Source: an uncultured Pseudomonadota bacterium (lineage in GTDB: Bacteria; Myxococcota_A; UBA796; SXON01). From it: a stretch of DNA of 32,484 nt. The notes beneath the pieces were generated by a model that was not told the DNA's origin, made no database searches, and saw nothing but the letters and a program-made list of their open reading frames with translations. Of the stretch, positions 1 to 6,714 are shown piece by piece; the first letter of the stretch is position 1, and every line of letters starts with the position of its first letter. The position numbers and the translations under genes are program-made. The stretch spans positions 1 to 32,484 of the forward strand of contig CAIXRH010000275.1 of NCBI GenBank assembly GCA_903921785.1, read 5' to 3'.

Positions 1-117
1 CACTCCGGGAAAGCGTCGGGAGCCCACGCCGGCGTGATCGTGCTCGCCCGCGGTTGGGACCGCGTAGCGCCACTCGTCCCGGTCGTCACCAGACTTCTAA
101 AGCTTCAACCAGCATGA
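1..117 (+). CDS. 3' end of a gene cut by the window edge (possibly PIN-like, DUF5615-type)
   Basis: The first forward frame is open from base 1 to a TGA at 115-117, giving 38 C-terminal residues that include HAGVIVLARGWDRV and then a Leu-rich tail. The pattern of HAGVIVL followed by a hydrophobic helix resembles the C-terminus of DUF5615/PIN-like toxin-type proteins, where a similar HxGVxLL strand precedes the last helix. That likeness is weak and comes from memory. The rest of the gene lies outside the window, so an open frame by chance is possible. Confidence 0.3.
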   Translation, partial: HSGKASGAHAGVIVLARGWDRVAPLVPVVTRLLKLQPA

Positions 118-338
118 TCTGAGAAGCGATCAGTGCTCAGGGCGCGCCCCCGTCCGTCCGCCCCTTCGCGGCCGCGAGCGTGACGCCGCCCACGCTGCCC
201 CGCAACGACGGATTGACCTCGGGTTTCGTCCCCGCCGGGCAATACCCGAAAAATCTGGTCTGCGCAGATCCGGATCCCCCGACCTCCGGTGTCTGGAGGG
301 CGTGCGAGCGCTTCGCACCCCTTCCCCCAGGAGACGCC
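118..338. other. Leader region upstream of the first lipoprotein gene
   Basis: No convincing coding frame is seen in these 221 bases. The stretch holds a perfect 10-bp palindrome TCTGCGCAGA at 259-268, nested in a wider ATCTG/CAGAT inverted pair (253-257 and 265-269). A TCGGGT/ACCCGA inverted pair flanks positions 218-249 just upstream. These could be operator sites for the lipoprotein gene or the sigma-factor operon behind it. I found no hexamer pair with proper sigma-70 spacing. Confidence 0.3.
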
Positions 339-872
339 ATGAACCGAACCCTCGCTTTCTTCGCCCCGCTCACGCTGCTCAGCGGCTGCATCATCTACGA
401 CGGCACCTGCGGCCGCGGCGACGGAAAGTGTGGCTGGGGCGACGAAGGCGGCATCAACGGGGACACCTCCGGCCTCTCCGGCGACACCGACACCGCCACG
501 GACGACACCGCGAGCGACACCGACACCGCGGCCGACACCGCGATCCCGGACCCCGACCCCTCCTTCGCCCTCACGCCGAACGAGGCGACCGCCGGCGACA
601 CCTTCATCGCCTCGCTCACGGCCACCGACTTCGATCTCGACGCCGTGACCGGCGTGAACGCCTACGGCTCCGCCAGCCTCCTCGCCACGGCCAACCGCTC
701 CGACGAGCTCCTCCTCACCTTCAAGGTCGACAACCACGCCGCCGAAGGCGAGACCGTGGACCTGCTCCTCGAGGTCGGCGCCGACGCCGAATACCTCCCG
801 GCGATCCTCACCCTGCACGCCGCGGCCGACGGCGGCGGCTCCTCCGGCGACGACACCGGCGGCTGCCCTTAG
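339..872 (+). CDS. Small secreted lipoprotein with Asp/Thr-rich linker
   Basis: The product is a 177-residue predicted lipoprotein of unknown function. The start at 339 is chosen because AGGAG (329-333) precedes it at good spacing and because it begins a clean signal peptide ending in the lipobox LLSGC (Cys17). After the lipidation site come a Cys/Gly-rich stretch and an Asp/Thr repeat region (about residues 45-70). A roughly 85-residue domain follows, with alternating hydrophobic residues (FALTPNEATAGDTFIASL) that suggest a beta-sandwich, and then a short Gly/Asp tail ending in Cys-Pro. It sits only 4 nt before the annotated start of the sigma factor, so it may be co-transcribed with the sigma/anti-sigma/caspase genes. 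Confidence 0.75.
   Translation: MNRTLAFFAPLTLLSGCIIYDGTCGRGDGKCGWGDEGGINGDTSGLSGDTDTATDDTASDTDTAADTAIPDPDPSFALTPNEATAGDTFIASLTATDFDLDAVTGVNAYGSASLLATANRSDELLLTFKVDNHAAEGETVDLLLEVGADAEYLPAILTLHAAADGGGSSGDDTGGCP
481..529 (+). repeat. Direct repeat encoding the Asp/Thr linker
   Basis: A 16-base unit, GCGACACCGACACCGC, occurs at 481-496 and again identically at 514-529 (period 33). Shorter GACACCGC copies lie between and after. The repeat is in frame and encodes Asp-Thr-Asp-Thr units in the lipoprotein linker. In-frame slippage could change linker length. Confidence 0.7.
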
Positions 873-876
873 TCCC

Positions 877-1443
877 ATGCGCGGCGCCCTCGCCATCGTG
901 TCCGGGGGGACCACCGAGCCCTCCGCCCCGCTAAGCTCCCCTTCGGAGGCGCCGCGCCGCTTGCCCGACGCGCTCGACATCCCCGCGCTCTACCGTCGTT
1001 ACGGAGACCTCGTGCTCGGCCGCTGCCGCACGATCCTCCGCGACGACGCCGACGCCCAGGACGCCATGCAGGAGGTCTTCCTGAAGCTCCACCGCTTCAG
1101 CGAGAGCTTCCGCGGCGAGAGCTCCCCGTCGACCTTCCTTTACCGCGTGACCACCACCACCTGCCTCAACCGCATCCGCACCCGGAAGCGGCGGCCAGAG
1201 GACCCCGTGGAGGAGATGCCCCCGCTCCCCTCCACCGACTCGGTGCTCGACACTCTGGCGCTCCGCGAGCTGCTCGACCAGCTCCTCGAGACCAGCGACC
1301 CGAAGACGCGCGAGTGCCTGATCTACCACTACGTCGACGGGATGACCCACGACGAGGTCGGCGAGATGGTCAGCCTCAGCGGGGCCGCGGTACGGAAGCG
1401 TATCGCTGCGTTCAAATCCGAAGCCCAAGGGCGACTGCCATGA
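877..1443 (+). CDS. ECF-type RNA polymerase sigma factor
   Basis: The 188-residue product is a sigma-70-family extracytoplasmic function (ECF) sigma factor, which directs core RNA polymerase to a small regulon. The region-2 signature is visible around residues 37-70 (YRRYGDLVLGR, then DADAQDAMQEVFLKLHR), as is the Trp-less but recognisable promoter-melting stretch STFLYRVTTTTCLNRIR. A shortened linker leads to region 4 (residues about 135-185) with TRECLIYHYVDGMTHDEVG and a helix-turn-helix SLSGAAVRKRI. The start is uncertain: ATG 877 gives a Ser/Pro-rich leader, while TTG 961 is preceded by GGAGG (945-949) and starts right before the conserved domain. Its stop overlaps the next gene's ATG (ATGA at 1440-1443), so translation is coupled to the anti-sigma-like protein, the usual arrangement for such pairs. 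Confidence 0.9.
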   Translation: MRGALAIVSGGTTEPSAPLSSPSEAPRRLPDALDIPALYRRYGDLVLGRCRTILRDDADAQDAMQEVFLKLHRFSESFRGESSPSTFLYRVTTTTCLNRIRTRKRRPEDPVEEMPPLPSTDSVLDTLALRELLDQLLETSDPKTRECLIYHYVDGMTHDEVGEMVSLSGAAVRKRIAAFKSEAQGRLP

Positions 1444-2483
1444 GCCACGTCAACACCCTGAAGCTGCACCAGCTCCGCCTCGGCGAGCTCTCCCCCGCCG
1501 AGGAGCGCGCGCTGCACGCCCACCTCGCCGAGTGTGCGCTGTGCGCGGCGCGGCTCCACCACCAGCAGACCGAGCGCCTCGCGTTCTCACGCGAGCCGAT
1601 GCCCGTGGCGCTCGAGCCGAAGCCGAGCTGGATCGAGCGCCTCCGCGGCTGGCTCTTCCCCGGCGCCGTGCTCGTGCCCGCCACGCTGGCCGCGTTCTTC
1701 GTGATCCAGGCCGGTCCCCTCCCGGAGCATGGCCCCGTGGCCAGCCCGCCGGCAGCGCCCGCGTCCCCCACGGAGCCCGGCGCGGCTCCGGAAGGGGCCG
1801 TCGTGGCCTCGCCCGAGGCGGTGCCCGCGGGTGGCGGCGCGGTGAAGGCCCCGCCGATCCCGGTGCCCGAGGGAGTTCCGGCGACGCTGGACGCGGCGAG
1901 CGGCAGCAATCCCGCAGGCGCAAGCGCCCCGCCGGAGGGCGGAAGCGCACCAGAGCCGGTCGGGATCGACCCGGCGGGCGCAGGGATCCCGGCCCTTCCC
2001 GAGAGCACCCCGGCGGCGGTGCCCGAGGGCGCGGCCGCGGCGACGCCCGAAACGACTCCGGCGCCCGACGGGTCCAGCGATCCCGGCGGCGACGTCACCC
2101 ACAGCAAGGGCCTCCAGACCCGCCTCGAAGCCTGGGTCCAGTCCGGCCAGAGCGCCCGGCCGCTCTACCTGGGCGAGACCGTCAGCGCGGGCACGAAGGT
2201 GCAGCTCCGCTACGACCCCCAGGGCCGCCGCTACGTCACCCTCGCGGGTCGGGACAGCGACGGCGTGGTGGAGGTCTACGGCACGGTCCCCGCCGGCGCT
2301 GGCCCGGGAATGGTGAGCGCCCCCTTCGCCCTCACCCTCGACGCCAGTCGCGGAGAGCAGACGTTCTTCGCCCTCTGCACCGACACCCGGCCCACCCCGG
2401 GCGACGTGGTGGCGGCCGTGAAGCACAATCCGGTACGCATGGACGGCGCGGTCGTCGCCACGGTGGTGGTACGGAAAGACTGA
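1440..2483 (+). CDS. Anti-sigma-factor-like membrane protein with zinc finger and DUF4384-like domain
   Basis: The 347-residue product reads as a cytoplasmic zinc-binding anti-sigma domain, a single membrane helix and a large periplasmic part. Residues 1-45 carry the H-x3-C-x2-C signature (His28, Cys32, Cys35) of zf-HC2 anti-sigma factors. A hydrophobic helix spans about residues 74-91. Residues 92-222 are a Pro/Ala/Glu-rich low-complexity spacer. Residues about 225-347 form a beta-rich domain (LYLGETVSAGTKVQLRYD, then YVTLAGRDSDGVVEVYG) like DUF4384, which is often found beside caspase-like and kinase proteins. ATG 1440 overlaps the sigma gene's stop, and the caspase gene follows after 1 nt. 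A role in holding the sigma factor inactive until a periplasmic signal arrives is inferred. Confidence 0.8.
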   Translation: MSHVNTLKLHQLRLGELSPAEERALHAHLAECALCAARLHHQQTERLAFSREPMPVALEPKPSWIERLRGWLFPGAVLVPATLAAFFVIQAGPLPEHGPVASPPAAPASPTEPGAAPEGAVVASPEAVPAGGGAVKAPPIPVPEGVPATLDAASGSNPAGASAPPEGGSAPEPVGIDPAGAGIPALPESTPAAVPEGAAAATPETTPAPDGSSDPGGDVTHSKGLQTRLEAWVQSGQSARPLYLGETVSAGTKVQLRYDPQGRRYVTLAGRDSDGVVEVYGTVPAGAGPGMVSAPFALTLDASRGEQTFFALCTDTRPTPGDVVAAVKHNPVRMDGAVVATVVVRKD

Positions 2484-2484
2484 C

Positions 2485-4374
2485 GTGATCCTCCTCTTCG
2501 GCCTCGCCCACGCCTCCGTCCTGCGCCACGCGCTCATCGTGGGCGCGAACCTCGGGGGCTCGGGGCTGGAGCCGCTGCGCTACGCCGAGGAAGATGCGCG
2601 GCGTTTCTCCGATGTTCTGGTCGACCTCGGCGGCTTCGACCCGGTGTACATCACCGTCCTGTACTCGCCGACGGAGGCCGAGCTCAAGGAGGCGCTGCAC
2701 GCCCACGCCGACGTCGCCTCCGGCTTCGACGACGACCTGTTCCTCTTCTACTACTCCGGTCACGCCGACGCACGCGGCCTGCGGGTCGGGGAAGACACGT
2801 ACCCCTGGGAGGAGCTCCGAACCGACATCCGCAAGATGCCGTCGGAGGTGAAGGTCGGCGTGCTCGACGCGTGCCGGTCCGGGAGCATCACCCGGCTCAA
2901 GGGCGCCGCGCTCAGCCAGCCGTTCATGGTCGACGACCGCCTCGCCGCCGAAGGCGAGGCGTGGATCACCGCCGCCAACGCCGATGAAGAAGCCCAGGAG
3001 TCGGAGAACCTCCGGGGCAGCTTCTTCACCCACTACCTCATCAGCGGCCTGCGCGGCGCGGCGGACACCAACGACGGCTCGGTGTCCCTCCAAGAGGCGT
3101 ACGACTACGCGTACTCGCGGACGGTCAGCCACACCGGCGAGACCACCGCCGGCATCCAGCACCCGAGCTTCGACTACCGCATCCAGGGCCAGGGCTCCCT
3201 TGGGCTCACCACCGTCACCACGGGCCGTGCCCAGGCCACGCTGCCGGAAGAGCTCGAAGGCACGTTCACAGTGGTCCGCCGCACCGACCGAACGCCCGTG
3301 GCCGAGGTGGCGAAGGTCAAGGGGACGCCGGTCACCCTCGCGCTCTCGCCGGACACGTACCTGGTTAGGTACATCGAGGGAAAAACGCTCATGCAGTCGG
3401 AGGTGATGCTCACCGACGGCGCGCGCGTCACCGTCACCCAGTTCGCTCCGGTCGACCTCTTCGCCTCCGCACGCGCCACCCCGGAGAAGGGCGAGGTGCC
3501 CACCGGGCTCGCCGCGGAGCCGGCGCCGGCGCCCAACGGGGTGGTCTTCCACGACACGTGGGAGAAGGTGCGCGCGCTCGCCGTGGGCAACCAGGGTTGG
3601 TGGAGCGAGGCCGTGAACGCCCGGGACCTCCGCCACAGCCCGCTCCTGGCCACCGGGTTGTCCACGCTCGTGCCCGGGGCGGGGCAGATCTACAACCACC
3701 AAGGCGTCAAAGGCGGCCTGTACATGGCCGGCACGCTCGCGCTGTTCGCGGGGAGCGTCTTCGTTCCCGACCAGGGCTTCTTCTCCGGCTCCATCACCGG
3801 CCCCGATCCCTTGGCGATGGGCGCGGCGATGCTCTACGGCAGCGCCATCGCGGACGCCGCCTACAACGCCAACCCCGGACCGGAGCGGGAGACCCGTCAC
3901 CCCTCTGGGGGCGGGACGGTCGGCACCTACGCCGGCTGGGACGTCGCCCAGGGCTTCGGCAGCCCCTACGTGGCCGGCGTCAACGCGGACTGGCTCGCCA
4001 CCCCCAACGTGAGCCTGGGCATCGATCGCCTCGGGTGGACGCGCAGCTCCTCGAGTGAGAGCCGCTGGAACTTCGGGAGCAAGGTCTCCTTCGTGATCGA
4101 CGGCCGCTCCTTCCGGCCCTACGTGTTCCTCGCCGGCGGCGGCCGGGTGATCCAGACCGGTGGGCAGGTGGACGTCTCCGACTGGGACGACGACGTCGCT
4201 CGTGCCCGCGGAAAGGCCAGCTCCCGCCTGGTCGGGGTCGTCAGCACCGGCCTTGGCGTGAATTACTACGTGACGCCCAGGTATTTCCTCAACACGGAGC
4301 TCCGCGTGGAGTCGGAGGACGCCGACGCGAGGTTCCTCTGGGGTGGGGGCGTGGGCGTACATTTCGGGAAGTGA
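2485..4374 (+). CDS. Secreted caspase-family (C14) protease with C-terminal beta-barrel-like region
   Basis: The 629-residue product starts at GTG 2485, 1 nt after the previous stop, with a short signal-peptide-like N-terminus. Residues 14-235 form a caspase/metacaspase fold: HALIVGAN, then LFLFYYSGHAD with catalytic His93 and KVGVLDACRSGS with catalytic Cys130. Both catalytic residues are intact, so it should be an active peptidase, probably cutting after a basic residue as metacaspases do. The middle holds a small beta domain (about 245-320) and an LVPGAGQIYNHQGVKGG motif with hydrophobic helices (about 385-455) resembling DUF5683. The last about 140 residues alternate in strand-like fashion (WNFGSKVSFVIDGRSF, YVTPRYFLNTELRVES) and end in GVGVHFGK, like a small outer-membrane barrel. 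It is co-operonic with a sigma/anti-sigma pair. Confidence 0.82.
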   Translation: MILLFGLAHASVLRHALIVGANLGGSGLEPLRYAEEDARRFSDVLVDLGGFDPVYITVLYSPTEAELKEALHAHADVASGFDDDLFLFYYSGHADARGLRVGEDTYPWEELRTDIRKMPSEVKVGVLDACRSGSITRLKGAALSQPFMVDDRLAAEGEAWITAANADEEAQESENLRGSFFTHYLISGLRGAADTNDGSVSLQEAYDYAYSRTVSHTGETTAGIQHPSFDYRIQGQGSLGLTTVTTGRAQATLPEELEGTFTVVRRTDRTPVAEVAKVKGTPVTLALSPDTYLVRYIEGKTLMQSEVMLTDGARVTVTQFAPVDLFASARATPEKGEVPTGLAAEPAPAPNGVVFHDTWEKVRALAVGNQGWWSEAVNARDLRHSPLLATGLSTLVPGAGQIYNHQGVKGGLYMAGTLALFAGSVFVPDQGFFSGSITGPDPLAMGAAMLYGSAIADAAYNANPGPERETRHPSGGGTVGTYAGWDVAQGFGSPYVAGVNADWLATPNVSLGIDRLGWTRSSSSESRWNFGSKVSFVIDGRSFRPYVFLAGGGRVIQTGGQVDVSDWDDDVARARGKASSRLVGVVSTGLGVNYYVTPRYFLNTELRVESEDADARFLWGGGVGVHFGK

Positions 4375-4525
4375 TGAGGGGGGTAAGGGCGTCGCGATCG
4401 AATCGCCGCACGCCGTCGGTTCACACCTCCCGGTAAGTCCTTGCTTCGGCGAGCAAGACGCGGCCGTATCGGACCGGCGTCGGATCGGCGCCACGATCTT
4501 GTTAGGGTTTTTTTCACTTCACGCT

Positions 4526-4553
4526 TTGCAGACAACTCTCCGCGTCGTACACT
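4526..4553 (+). promoter_or_regulatory. Sigma-70-like promoter for the tad genes, apparently leaderless
   Basis: TTGCAG (4526-4531) and TACACT (4548-4553) are separated by 16 nt in a locally AT-richer stretch after a T7 run (4508-4514). Exactly 6 nt separate the -10-like hexamer from ATG 4560, so transcription would start at or next to the start codon. No Shine-Dalgarno sequence precedes the ATG, which fits leaderless translation. This is a pattern match only; no transcript data are available. Confidence 0.5.
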
Positions 4554-4559
4554 CTGCGC

Positions 4560-4973
4560 ATGACCCTCTTTTCCCTCCTTTCGCGGCGAGCGCGTCGCGG
4601 AGCCGCGGCGCTGGAATTCGCGCTCTGCGCTCCGGTCCTGGTCACCGTGGCCGCCGGCGTGGTGGACTGGGGCTGGTTCCTCTCCCGCGAAGCCCAGCTG
4701 GAGGACGCCGCCCGGGACGCCGCCCGTAGCGGCGCGGCGGCGCCGGAGGGCGTCGCCCCGGAGGACCTCGCGGAGGGCCGCATGGCGGAGTCCCTCGCCG
4801 CCCTCGGCTTCGACGTCGCGAGCTCCTCGGTCACCGCTACCACCGTAGACGACGCCACCCTGGGGGGCGACGTCCTGACCCTTCAGGTCTCCACCCCCTA
4901 CAACCCGCCCGTGGGGCTCATCGCCAGCGCCGACTTCCTCTCCGCCACCATCGTCATGCCCGTGGCGCCATGA
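4560..4973 (+). CDS. TadE-family pseudopilin-like protein
   Basis: The 137-residue product has the TadE/TadF hallmark at its N-terminus: a short basic leader (LSRRARRG) followed by AAALEFALCAPVLVTVAAGVVDW, a hydrophobic helix with the pilin-type Glu near its start. The domain continues as WFLSREAQLEDAARDAARSGA, and a C-terminal beta-rich region ends at the stop. TadE-like pseudopilins are cleaved by a TadV-type prepilin peptidase and take part in assembly of Flp/Tad pili. The gene overlaps the next by ATGA (4970-4973). No pilin, ATPase (TadA) or secretin (RcpA) gene is in the window, so this is a satellite pseudopilin cluster. Confidence 0.82.
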   Translation: MTLFSLLSRRARRGAAALEFALCAPVLVTVAAGVVDWGWFLSREAQLEDAARDAARSGAAAPEGVAPEDLAEGRMAESLAALGFDVASSSVTATTVDDATLGGDVLTLQVSTPYNPPVGLIASADFLSATIVMPVAP

Positions 4974-6199
4974 TGACCCGCCGGTCACGCCGCGGCTCGG
5001 GCGCCATCATGTCCGGCCTGATGCTCACCACGACGATCGCCGCGGGCTCCGTGGCGGTGGACATCGGCTACCAGCGGATGGTCGGCGGGCAGCTCCAGGC
5101 GGGGCTCGACGCCGCCGCGATCGCCGCCACGACCCGCCTCGCGGACAGCCCTGCCGAAGCCCGCGCGGCGGCCACCTACCTCGCCTCCCTGAATTCCGCC
5201 GGCGGGAGCTCGATCACGCTCACGGCCTCGGAGATCGAGATCGGCACGTGGGACGCGACGACCAAGACGTTCACCCCGCTCGCCGCGGCCGCGGAGTCCA
5301 CGGGAACGGCGGTGCGCATCTCCCACTCCGTCGCGGACATCCCCACGTTCTTGTCCACGGCGTTCGGCGTGGCCTCGCTCGGGGTGTCGCGCGTGGCCAT
5401 CTCCGGCACGGCGGGGAGCGGCACGGCGTCCTGCGGGGTGCTGGCCGCCACGGTGGACGTGATCAACGGCAACTGGTCGGCCGACTCCTACGATTCGAGC
5501 AAGGGTACCTACCTCGCGACGAAGAGCTCGTACGCCGGCGTCTGCGCCGACGGGAGCATCACCGCCTCGGGCAACGCCAAGATCTACGGCTCGCTGTACT
5601 ACGGCCGCGACGCTGGGGATCACGCCTCCGTCTCCGGCTCGGTCACGGTGACCGGGAGCGTCGCGAAGCTCCCGAAGGAGGTCACCCTCCCCACCGCGAG
5701 CAGCACCTACGCGAAGACCCACAACAACAACGCCACGATCGGCAAGACCAGCTCGGGCAAGAGCCCGATGGACGGCACGAAGTTCTCCATGAACGCCAAG
5801 GAGACCCTCACGCTCAACGCCGGCACCTACTACTTCACCGACTTCAGCCTCAACGGGCAGGCCCAGCTCAAGGTGAACGGGGCGGTGAAGATCTACGTGG
5901 CGGGGGACTTCCACGCCAACGGCGGCGGCATCCTCAACCAGGCGAGCGCGCCGAAGAACCTCACGGTGTACGTGGACGGGGCGCACTCCGTGGAGGTCAA
6001 CGGCAGCGCCGACTTCTACGGGTCGATCATCTCGCCCAACTCGGAAGGCCACATCAACGGAAACGCGGCCTTTTACGGGATCATCGTCGGCAACAAAATC
6101 GAGCTGAACGGCAACGGCAAGTTCCACGAGGACCTCGCGATGGTCGACGCCTACGTCGGCAGCGTCGGCGGGAACGAACGCGCGGTCTTGTTCCAATGA
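4970..6199 (+). CDS. TadG-like pilus-associated protein with DUF7305-like C-terminus
   Basis: The 409-residue product begins with the TadG-type N-terminus: a basic segment (TRRSRRGSGAIMSG), one hydrophobic helix, then GSVAVDIGYQRMVGGQLQAGLDAAAIAAT, typical of Tad-associated 'putative Flp pilus-assembly' domains. Residues about 160-400 form a long repeat-like beta region with many Asn-Gly turns (LKVNGAVKIYVAGDFHANGG, NGNAAFYGIIVGNKIELNGN). This resembles the DUF7305 beta-helix module found in PilX/TadG-like proteins and may be surface exposed. It starts at ATG 4970 within ATGA shared with the upstream TadE stop; ATG 4973 is an equally possible start. Its stop overlaps the start of the second TadE gene. 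A role in the pilus tip or adhesion is inferred only. Confidence 0.78.
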   Translation: MMTRRSRRGSGAIMSGLMLTTTIAAGSVAVDIGYQRMVGGQLQAGLDAAAIAATTRLADSPAEARAAATYLASLNSAGGSSITLTASEIEIGTWDATTKTFTPLAAAAESTGTAVRISHSVADIPTFLSTAFGVASLGVSRVAISGTAGSGTASCGVLAATVDVINGNWSADSYDSSKGTYLATKSSYAGVCADGSITASGNAKIYGSLYYGRDAGDHASVSGSVTVTGSVAKLPKEVTLPTASSTYAKTHNNNATIGKTSSGKSPMDGTKFSMNAKETLTLNAGTYYFTDFSLNGQAQLKVNGAVKIYVAGDFHANGGGILNQASAPKNLTVYVDGAHSVEVNGSADFYGSIISPNSEGHINGNAAFYGIIVGNKIELNGNGKFHEDLAMVDAYVGSVGGNERAVLFQ

Positions 6200-6600
6200 G
6201 CCGCGCCCTCCACGCTCGCCGCGGCGCCGCGGCCATCGAGACGGCGCTGATCCTCCCGGTGCTGCTCACGCTCTTTGGCGGCACCGTGGACACCGCGTGG
6301 TACCTCTACCAGCGGAACGCGCTCGTGGACGCCGCCCAGGCCGCCGCACGCGCGGGAGCCGTCACGGGCAGCCAGGCGGAGTTCGCGACCGACGCTTCGG
6401 CGGCGGCCGCCTCGAGGCTCACCGCCGAGGGCGTCGATCCGAGCCTGGTCACCGTGACGGCGGAGGAGTCGACCGGCTCCACCACGATGATCACCGTCAC
6501 GCTCACGCTGCCGTTCTCCCCGGTGGTCGGGCTGGTGCCGCTGCCGGAGTCGCTGAGCGCCTCGGCGTCGGCCCACTACGAGAACACCTCAGCGAGCTAG
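6196..6600 (+). CDS. Second TadE-family pseudopilin-like protein
   Basis: The 134-residue product has the same layout as the first TadE protein: a basic leader (SRALHARRG), then AAAIETALILPVLLTLFGGTVDTAWYL with the conserved Glu after the leader, and RNALVDAAQAAARAGA. A C-terminal beta-rich part contains MITVTLTLPFSPVVGLVPLP, closely matching the end of the first protein, so the two are probably paralogues from a local duplication. ATG 6196 overlaps the previous stop (ATGA at 6196-6199), showing a translationally coupled trio. The convergent transketolase gene ends 114 nt downstream. Confidence 0.82.
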   Translation: MSRALHARRGAAAIETALILPVLLTLFGGTVDTAWYLYQRNALVDAAQAAARAGAVTGSQAEFATDASAAAASRLTAEGVDPSLVTVTAEESTGSTTMITVTLTLPFSPVVGLVPLPESLSASASAHYENTSAS

Positions 6601-6614
6601 CCTCGGGGCACGTG

Positions 6615-6639
6615 CCGCGGCTCGCCATTCTCGCCGCGG
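6615..6639. terminator. Hairpin in convergent intergenic region (possible bidirectional terminator)
   Basis: CCGCGGC (6615-6621) and GCCGCGG (6633-6639) form a perfect 7-bp stem with an 11-nt loop. A separate palindrome GGCACGTGCC lies at 6607-6616. The hairpin lies between the converging ends of the tad operon and transketolase. There is no U-tract, so intrinsic termination is uncertain. Confidence 0.3.
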
Positions 6640-6680
6640 CGGCTCCTCGACCCCCGACGTCGGCTGGCGGGCAAGGCGGC
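6631..6680. repeat. Intergenic element copy 1 (paired with 21471-21520)
   Basis: These 50 bases align without gaps to 21471-21520 with 41 of 50 identical. Conserved blocks include CCTCGACC, CCGACG, CGGGCAAGG. Both copies lie in noncoding spaces between convergent genes, in the same orientation. The element may be a terminator-like or REP-like dispersed repeat. No further copy was noticed in the window. Confidence 0.5.
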
Positions 6681-6714
6681 CTCGCGCCACCCGCCCCTGG
6701 GCATCCTCGGCGGT

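Noticed and set aside
213-246. TTGACC with a later AATACC as a sigma-70 promoter for the first lipoprotein
   Set aside because: The spacer is about 22 nt, too long for a normal promoter.
4440-4457. Inverted repeat CTTGCT/AGCAAG between caspase and tad genes as terminator
   Set aside because: The stem is only 6 bp and no T-run follows directly (the T7 run begins 50 nt later), so I did not list it as a terminator.
2332-4494. 720-codon minus-strand frame opposite the caspase gene
   Set aside because: Shadow of the caspase gene; biased composition and no motif, while the plus strand has an intact catalytic dyad.
4343-4729. 128-codon plus-strand frame in the caspase-tad gap
   Set aside because: It overlaps both neighbours in another frame, has no ribosome binding site or recognisable domain, and covers the tad promoter region.
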